Shown piece by piece: positions 1-5,278 of a DNA stretch of 5,278 nt (position 1 is the first letter of the stretch; each line of letters starts with the position of its first letter). The position numbers and the translations under genes were made by a program. The DNA is from JAGNRR01 sp964409905 (GTDB taxonomy: Bacteria; Bacteroidota; Bacteroidia; Chitinophagales; Chitinophagaceae). The stretch covers positions 1 through 5,278 of the forward strand of contig CAYPET010000053.1 of NCBI GenBank assembly GCA_964409905.1. Direction: 5' to 3'. The notes below the pieces were generated by a model. It was given only the letters and a program-made list of their open reading frames with translations, was not told the DNA's origin and did no database searches.

Positions 1-1183
1 TGAACTGCGACAAGCCTTGTCGCCACATTTTTTTAAATAAAGCAGGCTTGGCCAGTTTGTAACCAACCACCAATAATATTGCCGCCAACACGCCTAATGG
101 TATCATATTTAAAACTGCCGGAATAGCCAGGATACTAAGGAGTAAGAGTAAACCATGTAATACCGTGGAGGCTTTTGTCTTCCCTCCGGACTGTACGTTG
201 GCAGAACTGCGCACAATGACTTGTGTAATGGGTAGGCCCCCAATCAACCCAGCTAGCACATTGCCTATACCCTGTGCGATTAACTCTCGATTGGTAGGCG
301 TAACACGTTTTAATTCATCTTGCTTATCTGAGGCCTCCACACATAGCAGCGTTTCCAAACTGGCCACAACTGCAATTACTATGGCTGTGATATACACCTC
401 CGTTTTTTGAAGCGCTGAAAAATCAGGAAATCTAAAATTCCCAACAAAACTTGAAAGACTATCAAATAAAGGCACCGAAACTAAATGTTCGGGGCTGATT
501 ACCAGGCTTGGCAGCATACTAAACCATTGATTTAACAATATACCCACAATGACAGCCACCAAAGGACCTTGCACAATTTTTGTAAATTTCAACTTCTTCA
601 TGACTGGCAACTCCCAAAGTATTAAAATAGCTAAGGAAATAAACGATACAAGCACGACTCCGGGACTCACATAATCTAAACTATTCAATAGTTCGTCAAA
701 AGTATTATGGCCATCTGGTTGAAAAAAAGACTCCTCCCCTTCCGGATCCTTATCGTACCCTATGGCATGTGGGATTTGTTTTAAGAAGATGATAATACCA
801 ATACCCGCCAACATACCCTCGATAACTGATGATGGGAAGAAATAGGCAATTATACCGGCCCGGGCAATACCCATAGTAATTTGAATAATGCCTGCCAATA
901 TTACAGCCACTAAAAAAATCTCGAAACTGCCCAGATCTGAAATAGCATTTAATACGATGATAGCCAATCCGGCAGCCGGCCCACTAACGCCCAATGCTGA
1001 ACCACTTATGGCGCCAACAATCAGCCCTCCGATGATGCCACTTATCAAACCGGCAATCAATGGCGCGCCAGAGGCTAAGGCAATACCCAAACATAATGGC
1101 ATGGCCACCAGAAAAACCACAATACTGGCAGGTACATCGTCTTTTAAATGTTGAAATGGGTTTAGGGTATAATTTGACTTCAT
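1..1183 (-). CDS. SulP-family inorganic anion transporter (3' end beyond window)
   Basis: This is an inner-membrane anion transporter of the SulP/SLC26 family, probably moving sulfate, bicarbonate or a similar anion; the substrate cannot be told from sequence alone. The 394 visible residues are almost entirely hydrophobic membrane spans. The N-terminal DVPASIVVFLVAMPLCLG block (residues 16-33) is typical of the family. SGPAAGL (67-73) fits the anion-site region of the third span, and E277 in SLETLL fits the conserved acidic position of the eighth. GGLPITQVIVRSSANVQSGG (315-334) matches the family's tenth-span loop (GG-P-T--I-R---N---GG). The frame stays open to base 1, so the last membrane spans and any STAS domain are outside; family members are usually about 500-600 residues. 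ATG at 1183 is the first start after an in-frame TAA at 1192-1190. Bacteroidota homologues sometimes neighbour carbonic anhydrase, which would favour bicarbonate, but the downstream side is not visible here. Confidence 0.93.
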   Translation of the reverse strand, partial: MKSNYTLNPFQHLKDDVPASIVVFLVAMPLCLGIALASGAPLIAGLISGIIGGLIVGAISGSALGVSGPAAGLAIIVLNAISDLGSFEIFLVAVILAGIIQITMGIARAGIIAYFFPSSVIEGMLAGIGIIIFLKQIPHAIGYDKDPEGEESFFQPDGHNTFDELLNSLDYVSPGVVLVSFISLAILILWELPVMKKLKFTKIVQGPLVAVIVGILLNQWFSMLPSLVISPEHLVSVPLFDSLSSFVGNFRFPDFSALQKTEVYITAIVIAVVASLETLLCVEASDKQDELKRVTPTNRELIAQGIGNVLAGLIGGLPITQVIVRSSANVQSGGKTKASTVLHGLLLLLSILAIPAVLNMIPLGVLAAILLVVGYKLAKPALFKKMWRQGLSQF

Positions 1184-1224
1184 AGATACTTACGATTGCC
1201 CTCACGGGCTCAATATGACTTAAA

Positions 1225-1255
1225 CAAATTTATCTCTTACTAATAAGCTATCCAA
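1225..1255 (-). promoter_or_regulatory. Predicted Bacteroidota-type promoter of the SulP gene
   Basis: Read on the minus strand, TAAATTTG (1232-1225) is an exact match to the -7 consensus TAnnTTTG. ATTG (1256-1253) lies 20 bases further upstream, which is the expected -33 TTG at normal spacing. Transcription would start near 1218-1220 and leave a leader of about 35 bases. A small GCCC/GGGC hairpin (1198-1209) sits in that leader; its role, if any, is unknown. The match rests on consensus alone. Confidence 0.5.
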
Positions 1256-1357
1256 TATATAAAGGATGTTTTATAAAAAGTATAATATAATTTAATTCGT
1301 ACAGTTAATATCCTTCGTTTTGTGACTAGGCTCACCAAAACATAAGAATACTATGAT

Positions 1358-1365
1358 TAACTTTG
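1358..1365 (+). promoter_or_regulatory. Possible -7 box in front of the di-heme peroxidase gene
   Basis: TAACTTTG is an exact TAnnTTTG match, but there is no TTG about 20 bases upstream, and the box overlaps the TTG at 1363 that is the furthest-upstream possible start. If it is used, transcription begins near 1370 and translation must start at a downstream non-ATG codon with an almost absent leader. A second, imperfect candidate is TCGTTTTG at 1315-1322, also without a clear -33 element. Either could be chance in AT-rich DNA. Confidence 0.2.
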
Positions 1366-2388
1366 GGAGAGTTACAACTGACAATTATTAAAAAAGCACT
1401 CGTCATCATACTGCTAATTTTGGGTATTTTCGGATTTTCCAAATGCTCTAAGGATTACACTGTCGTAGACTACGATAATATTCTTACACCTTACTCAATC
1501 GATGTACCTTACCGTTTCCCGCCAATGCCACTGAATCCAGAAAATCCGTTAACAAAAGAAGGGATTGCATTGGGTCGCATGCTTTATTATGATTCTATTG
1601 TTGATAAGCATCAAGCTCGATCTTGCGCTTCGTGCCATGTTCAACAAGCCTCTTTTACTACTTTTTCAAGTAATGCCCTGCAGCACATCAATCTGGCCTG
1701 GCACAAAAACTGGCTATGGAAAGGTGAAGTAGTGGGCAGTGTAGAGGATGTAATGCACTTTGAAGTGGATGATTTTTTTGATATGAATATCAACAACATT
1801 AATAATGACAAAACTTATCAGAAGCTCTTCAAGAAAGTATTTGGAGTTGATTACATCACAGAAAAAGAGGTAAGCTTTGCTTTAGCCCAATATATCCGTA
1901 CCATGATATCCAGTAATTCAAAATGGGATAAATATTTGCGTAAAGAATCAGGTTTGACGACGAGTGAATTGAATGGGATGGCCCTTTTCTTTTCCGAAAA
2001 AGGCGATTGTTTCCATTGCCACGGCACTCAACTGTTTACCGATAATTTATTTCACAATACAGGTTTAGACGCTGACCCGGATAATGGTCGCATGGACATA
2101 ACCGGCAACCCTATTGATAAAGGTGCTTTTAAAACACCAACACTCCGTAACATAGAATATACAGCGCCTTATATGCATGATGGCCGCTTTACTACCCTGG
2201 AGGAAGTTGTTGATTTTTACAGTGAAGGTTTAGAAAATAATCCCACCATAGACCCACTCATGAAGCAAATTCATCAAGGTGGTGTGCGTTTAAAACCGCA
2301 GGAAAAAGCTGATTTGATTGCCTTTTTGAAAACACTGTCTGATACAGACTATTTAAACAATCCGGCATTTTCCAATCCGTTCAAGTAA
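1363..2388 (+). CDS. Di-heme cytochrome c peroxidase-like lipoprotein (CcpA/MauG family)
   Basis: This is an exported protein with two c-type hemes, expected to reduce hydrogen peroxide with electrons from the respiratory chain, or to act as a MauG-like oxidase. Residues 9-27 form a KK-plus-hydrophobic signal peptide ending in GFSKC, so C28 may be lipidated, although Lys just before the Cys is unusual. The heme motifs are CASCH (88-92) and CFHCH (216-220). APYMHDGRF (268-276) supplies the usual Met ligand (M271) of the high-potential heme, and FKTPTLRN (256-263) is the conserved block before it. Length (341) is normal for the family. The segment between the hemes is divergent: the usual RN-P-L-N and FWDGR motifs are replaced by QHINLAW and WLWKGE, and about 15 residues appear to be missing; E134 may be the catalytic Glu. 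There is no in-frame ATG before residue 55, so the start is TTG 1363, CTG 1378 or ATT 1384/1387. The gene faces katG and is convergent with it. Confidence 0.88.
   Translation: MGELQLTIIKKALVIILLILGIFGFSKCSKDYTVVDYDNILTPYSIDVPYRFPPMPLNPENPLTKEGIALGRMLYYDSIVDKHQARSCASCHVQQASFTTFSSNALQHINLAWHKNWLWKGEVVGSVEDVMHFEVDDFFDMNINNINNDKTYQKLFKKVFGVDYITEKEVSFALAQYIRTMISSNSKWDKYLRKESGLTTSELNGMALFFSEKGDCFHCHGTQLFTDNLFHNTGLDADPDNGRMDITGNPIDKGAFKTPTLRNIEYTAPYMHDGRFTTLEEVVDFYSEGLENNPTIDPLMKQIHQGGVRLKPQEKADLIAFLKTLSDTDYLNNPAFSNPFK
1365..1371 (+). promoter_or_regulatory. Shine-Dalgarno-like purine run that bears on the peroxidase start
   Basis: GGGAGAG lies 6 bases before the in-frame CTG at 1378, a good ribosome spacing. 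It lies inside the coding frame if TTG 1363 is used, and 12 to 15 bases before ATT 1384 and ATT 1387. It therefore argues for CTG 1378 over TTG 1363. Bacteroidota genes often do without a Shine-Dalgarno sequence, so the weight of this is limited. Confidence 0.3.
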
Positions 2389-2414
2389 GATTGAAAAAAA
2401 TTTAACCGCAATAC

Positions 2415-2449
2415 AAAAAAACAACCCCAATCGAATCAGATTGGGGTTG
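2415..2449 (-). terminator. Intrinsic terminator of katG, possibly shared by both convergent genes
   Basis: CAACCCCAATC (2422-2432) and GATTGGGGTTG (2439-2449) form a perfect 11-bp stem with a 6-base loop. On the minus strand the stem is followed directly by seven T residues (complement of 2415-2421), a textbook rho-independent terminator lying 80 bases past the katG stop. On the plus strand the stem is followed only by GTAATTTAT, so it should end the peroxidase transcript less efficiently, though it would still protect the 3' end. Confidence 0.88.
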
Positions 2450-2528
2450 GTAATTTATAATGAGTCTTGATTGAAAATACTACGGTTTATATACCACTAC
2501 TCATTACAAAATATACTGCATTTAATTA

Positions 2529-4724
2529 TTACAAATCAAAGCGATCTGCATTCATTACTTTATTCCATGCCGCTACAAAATCACTAACAAACTTGTCAGT
2601 GGCATCTTCAGCTGCATATACCTCAGCAATAGCGCGCAATTCAGTATTCGAACCAAAGATTAAATCGGCACGAGTACCCGTCCATTTCACATCACCTGTT
2701 TTGCGATCACTACCTTCAAATAAAGTATCATCATCGTTCACCGATTTCCATGTGGTGCTCATATCTAACATATTCACGAAGAAATCATTGGTCAGTTTAT
2801 CTGTTTCGCTGGTCCAAACACCATGCTTGGAGCCATCATAATTGGTATTCAACACACGTAAACCACCCACAAGCACCGTCATTTCGGGAGCAGTCAGTGT
2901 AAGCAATTGTGCTTTGTCTACCAACATTTCTTCTGCCGTTAAGCCGGTATTTTTCTTTTGATAATTTCTAAATCCATCAGCTTGTGGCTCCAGTACAGCA
3001 AATGATTCTACATCAGTTTGCTCTTGTGTAGCATCAGCACGTCCGGGACTAAAAGGCACATGGATAGCATGGCCAGCATTTTTTGCAGCTTGCTCAATGC
3101 CTACATTACCACCCAGTACAATCAAGTCAGCCATAGAAACTGTTTTATCACCATTATCAAATCCTTTCTTGATTTCCTCGTATTGACTAAGAACTTTGTC
3201 TAATTCCGTTGGATTATTAGCCTCCCAGAACTTTTGAGGCGACAAACGAATACGTGCTCCATTAGCACCACCGCGCATATCGGAACCACGGAAAGTTGAA
3301 GCAGAAGCCCAGGCCGTTTTAACCAACTGCGAAATGCTCAATCCTGATTCAGTTATGGCTTTTTTCAACCCATCTACATCGGCATCGGTCAATTGATAAC
3401 TTACCGCAGGTATAGGGTCTTGCCAAATTAATTCCTCTGTTGGTACTTCATCGCCCAAATAGCGCGAAATCGGCCCCATGTCACGGTGCGTTAATTTAAA
3501 CCAGGCACGGGCAAAGGCATCTTCGAAAGCCTCAGGATTTTCACGGAAGTGCTGAGAAATTTTAGCATATATCGGATCCATTTTCAAACCAATATCGGCT
3601 GTGGTCATCATCAGGTCCTGCGTTTTGCTGGCATCATGTGCCATAGGCGCCTTGTCAGGATTCGATGAGTCTTTTGGTCGCCACTGATGGGCACCTGCCG
3701 GACTTTTGGTTAGCTCCCACTCATAATCCAACAACACGCGGAAGTAGTCATGATCCCATTTGTCGGGGTTTGGTGTCCAGGCTCCCTCTATCCCACTTGT
3801 AATGGTATAGTCACCATTTCCTGTACCGTACGAATTTTTCCAGCCTGTACTCATTTCTTCAATAGGAGCACCTGCCGGCTCGCGACCAACATATTTTCCC
3901 GGATCAGCAGCACCATGGGCTTTACCAAAGGTATGACCACCTGCTACTAAGGCAACTGTTTCTTCATCGTTCATAGCCATACGGGCGAAGGTTTCGCGCA
4001 CCGTTTTGGCCGAGCCTATCGGGTCAGGATTACCATTGGGCCCTTCCGGGTTTACGTAAATCCAACCCATCATAACAGCCGCTAGTGGGTTTTCTAATTC
4101 CTCGGTAGCATAGCGTGCTTTGTTATCGCCCCACGTTGTTTCACTGCCCCAATAAATATCTTCTTCCGGTTGCCAAACATCTTCACGACCTCCGGCAAAA
4201 CCAAAGGTTTTGCCACCCATAGATTCGATGGCTACATTACCTGCCAAAATCATGAGGTCAGCCCAAGAAATTTTGCGGCCGTATTTCTTTTTAATCGGCC
4301 AAAGCAATAAGCGTGCTTTATCCAAATTGCCATTATCAGGCCAGCTGTTCAATGGTGCAAAACGCTGCGAACCGCTACCAGCACCACCTCGTCCGTCCTG
4401 TATACGATAGGTACCGGCACTGTGCCAGGCCATGCGGATAAACAGACCACCGTAATGACCATAATCTGCCGGCCACCAATCTTGCGAATCGGTCATCAGG
4501 TCATGCAAATCTTTTTTAAGCGCTTTTAAATCTAATTTTTTAAACTCTTCTGCATAGTTAAAATCGTTGCCCATAGGGTTCACCTTGTTATCGTTCAACC
4601 GTAGGATGTTGAGCTTGAGTGCATTGGGCCACCAATCTTTATTGGTCGTACCACCACCTGCGGTCTGACGCAGCGAGCCACTCATAAAAGGGCATTTGCT
4701 GATATCGCCATTGTTCTTGTCCAT
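2529..4724 (-). CDS. katG: Catalase-peroxidase KatG
   Basis: This is a cytoplasmic heme b enzyme that dismutates hydrogen peroxide to water and oxygen and also has broad peroxidase activity. The 731-residue protein is full length (E. coli KatG has 726). The N-terminal catalytic domain (about 31-420) has distal R97, W100 and H101 in RMAWHSAGTYR, proximal H264 in GGHTFGKAHG, its hydrogen-bonded D377, and W316. The Trp-Tyr-Met crosslink needed for catalase activity is predicted from W100, Y223 (GWIYVNPEGP) and M249. R414 in HRDMGP matches the mobile arginine. S310 corresponds to M. tuberculosis S315, the isoniazid-resistance position, in its wild-type form. The heme-free C-terminal repeat domain follows (about 430-731). 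I chose ATG 4724 over TTG 4748, which would add eight residues (TTG read as Met, then TQLKKKI), because that TTG is the tail of a predicted -7 box; an A-rich leader precedes the ATG. The divergent neighbour is oxyR. Confidence 0.97.
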   Translation of the reverse strand: MDKNNGDISKCPFMSGSLRQTAGGGTTNKDWWPNALKLNILRLNDNKVNPMGNDFNYAEEFKKLDLKALKKDLHDLMTDSQDWWPADYGHYGGLFIRMAWHSAGTYRIQDGRGGAGSGSQRFAPLNSWPDNGNLDKARLLLWPIKKKYGRKISWADLMILAGNVAIESMGGKTFGFAGGREDVWQPEEDIYWGSETTWGDNKARYATEELENPLAAVMMGWIYVNPEGPNGNPDPIGSAKTVRETFARMAMNDEETVALVAGGHTFGKAHGAADPGKYVGREPAGAPIEEMSTGWKNSYGTGNGDYTITSGIEGAWTPNPDKWDHDYFRVLLDYEWELTKSPAGAHQWRPKDSSNPDKAPMAHDASKTQDLMMTTADIGLKMDPIYAKISQHFRENPEAFEDAFARAWFKLTHRDMGPISRYLGDEVPTEELIWQDPIPAVSYQLTDADVDGLKKAITESGLSISQLVKTAWASASTFRGSDMRGGANGARIRLSPQKFWEANNPTELDKVLSQYEEIKKGFDNGDKTVSMADLIVLGGNVGIEQAAKNAGHAIHVPFSPGRADATQEQTDVESFAVLEPQADGFRNYQKKNTGLTAEEMLVDKAQLLTLTAPEMTVLVGGLRVLNTNYDGSKHGVWTSETDKLTNDFFVNMLDMSTTWKSVNDDDTLFEGSDRKTGDVKWTGTRADLIFGSNTELRAIAEVYAAEDATDKFVSDFVAAWNKVMNADRFDL

Positions 4725-4745
4725 AATTTTCTTTTTTAGTTGGGT

Positions 4746-4753
4746 CAAATGTA
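4746..4753 (-). promoter_or_regulatory. Predicted katG -7 promoter box
   Basis: On the minus strand TACATTTG matches TAnnTTTG exactly and would start transcription near 4740, leaving a leader of about 16 bases before ATG 4724. No TTG is found at the -33 distance, where the sequence is instead T-rich and overlaps the upstream OxyR-like palindrome (4767-4781). A good -7 box without a -33 box is what one expects of a promoter that needs an activator. This is consensus-based only. Confidence 0.45.
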
Positions 4754-4766
4754 ACCTAATTAAAAC

Positions 4767-4812
4767 TTAGATTAAAACTAATATATCTAATATTGCAATA
4801 GATATTATCTAT
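4767..4812. promoter_or_regulatory. Predicted OxyR operator region between katG and oxyR
   Basis: ATAGATATTATCTAT (4798-4812) matches every defined position of the E. coli OxyR dimer motif ATAGntnnnanCTAT and has 6-bp inverted arms around a 3-base centre. TTAGATTAAAACTAA (4767-4781) is a second copy with one change in each outer tetramer (TTAG/CTAA), the two changes being symmetrical, and it keeps the inner t and a. The two start 31 bp apart, about three helical turns. A further CTAA at 4787-4790 lies exactly 7 bases before ATAG, the spacing of the tetrameric OxyR site. The proximal palindrome ends one base before the oxyR ATG. Confidence 0.65.
4788..4795 (+). promoter_or_regulatory. Weak candidate -7 box for oxyR
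   Basis: TAATATTG matches TAnnTTTG at all but one defined base. Its start point would fall near 4800, inside the perfect OxyR palindrome, leaving a leader of roughly 14 bases before the ATG at 4814. There is no clear -33 TTG. The geometry would let bound OxyR block its own transcription, but chance matches are likely in such AT-rich DNA. Confidence 0.25.
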
Positions 4813-4813
4813 A

Positions 4814-5278
4814 ATGAACTTTCAACAATTAGAGTACATCATTGCCGTGGATCAGCAAAAGCATTTCGGAAAAGCAGCCGACCAATGTTTTGTGACGCAG
4901 GCCACATTGAGCGCTATGATAAAGAAATTAGAGCAGGAATTAGACGTCATTATTTTTGACCGGAAAAAGCAGCCAACCCTCACCACCGAAACGGGTCGAT
5001 TGGTGGTTGAATTAGCACTAGAAATCATCAGCAAGCGGGACGAGCTGATACATGCCACCCAAGCCGAACAAAAAATCCTGAGTGGCGCCATCAGCCTGGG
5101 TATTATACCCACGGTAGCCAGCTCATTATTGCCGCTTATACTGCCCACATTATTTGCTCATTATCCCGAGCTGGAACTGCAAGTCACCGAACTCAATACA
5201 GAGGATATAGTATCCCAGCTAGAGACCAATCAACTGGACATTGGCATTTTGGCCACACCACTGAAAAATCCGAATATC
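4814..5278 (+). CDS. oxyR: OxyR-type LysR-family peroxide regulator (3' end beyond window)
   Basis: This is a DNA-binding transcription regulator predicted to sense hydrogen peroxide and activate peroxide-defence genes. The 155 visible residues contain the LysR winged helix-turn-helix (about 1-60), with MNFQQLEYIIAVDQQKHF and the recognition helix region VTQATLSAMIKKLE (27-40). A linker helix (about 60-88) follows, and the effector domain starts at about residue 90 with SGAISLGIIPTVASSLLP. The family is normally about 300-315 residues, so roughly half is missing, including the region of the redox cysteines (C199 and C208 in E. coli OxyR), so peroxide sensing cannot be confirmed here. The OxyR assignment rests on similarity of the N-terminal domain to OxyR proteins, the divergent katG neighbour and the OxyR-like sites between them. 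An in-frame ATG with no better upstream start fixes the N terminus. Confidence 0.88.
   Translation, partial: MNFQQLEYIIAVDQQKHFGKAADQCFVTQATLSAMIKKLEQELDVIIFDRKKQPTLTTETGRLVVELALEIISKRDELIHATQAEQKILSGAISLGIIPTVASSLLPLILPTLFAHYPELELQVTELNTEDIVSQLETNQLDIGILATPLKNPNI

Noticed and set aside
165..410. Open frame on the plus strand within the SulP region
   Set aside because: It is antisense to a clear SulP coding frame, has no recognisable protein features and reads as a shadow.
888..1205. Plus-strand frame at 888-1154 and another minus-strand frame at 984-1205
   Set aside because: Both overlap the N-terminal SulP coding sequence in other frames; the SulP frame gives a typical membrane protein and these do not.
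1198..1209. GCCC/GGGC hairpin in the SulP leader, considered as a riboswitch or attenuator
   Set aside because: The stem is only 4 bp with no T tract or alternative pairing partner; too little to support a regulatory RNA.
1341..1355. CATA-N7-TATG inverted repeat upstream of the di-heme peroxidase, considered as an OxyR or LysR site
   Set aside because: The arms are only 4 bp, the tetramers do not match ATAG/CTAT in register, and such repeats are expected by chance in AT-rich DNA.
2467..2841. Plus-strand frame overlapping the 3' end of katG
   Set aside because: It lies almost wholly antisense to the conserved KatG C-terminal domain and shows no domain or start signal of its own; the same holds for frames at 3018-3203, 3750-3950 and 4210-4410.
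4852..5148. Minus-strand frame of 98 residues inside oxyR
   Set aside because: It is antisense to the LysR helix-turn-helix and linker coding sequence, and its composition is what a reverse reading of that gene gives.
1..5278. CRISPR arrays, insertion sequences, tRNA or rRNA genes, prophage or defence islands
   Set aside because: No repeat arrays, transposase frames, terminal inverted repeats or structured RNA genes were seen; nearly all of the window is accounted for by four conventional genes and short spacers.

Overview
The window looks like an ordinary chromosomal stretch from a member of the Bacteroidota. Three things point there: the base composition is moderately AT-rich, Shine-Dalgarno signals are weak or A-rich, and the intergenic regions carry TAnnTTTG -7 boxes, which are characteristic of that phylum's housekeeping sigma factor. 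The encoded proteins (a SulP transporter, a lipoprotein-like di-heme peroxidase, KatG and a LysR regulator of the OxyR type) also resemble Bacteroidota versions. Genus cannot be decided from the sequence.

Layout from left to right. Positions 1-1183 (minus strand) hold the first 394 codons of a SulP-family anion transporter whose 3' end lies beyond the left edge; a good Bacteroidota-type promoter precedes it. Positions 1184-1362 are a divergent intergenic spacer. Positions 1363-2388 (plus strand) encode an exported di-heme cytochrome c peroxidase-like protein with no in-frame ATG at its N terminus and a divergent, shortened segment between its two heme motifs. Positions 2389-2528 are a convergent spacer with a perfect 11-bp hairpin terminator that best serves katG. 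Positions 2529-4724 (minus strand) encode a complete catalase-peroxidase KatG with all active-site residues. Positions 4725-4813 are a short divergent regulatory region. Positions 4814-5278 (plus strand) encode the first 155 residues of OxyR, cut by the right edge.

The right half is a coherent peroxide-defence locus: OxyR would sense hydrogen peroxide and control divergently transcribed katG, and probably its own gene. The 89-bp spacer contains a perfect match to one OxyR dimer motif (ATAG-N7-CTAT with the inner t and a in place), a second near-perfect copy 31 bp away, and a katG -7 box with no -33 TTG, as expected of an activator-dependent promoter. The neighbouring di-heme peroxidase would act outside the cytoplasm, so the locus pairs a cytoplasmic and an envelope peroxidase, although no convincing OxyR site is seen in front of the latter. 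The SulP gene has no evident link to peroxide metabolism.

No wholly new system is evident. The points most worth checking are the operator architecture, the start codon of the di-heme peroxidase, and the altered region between its hemes.
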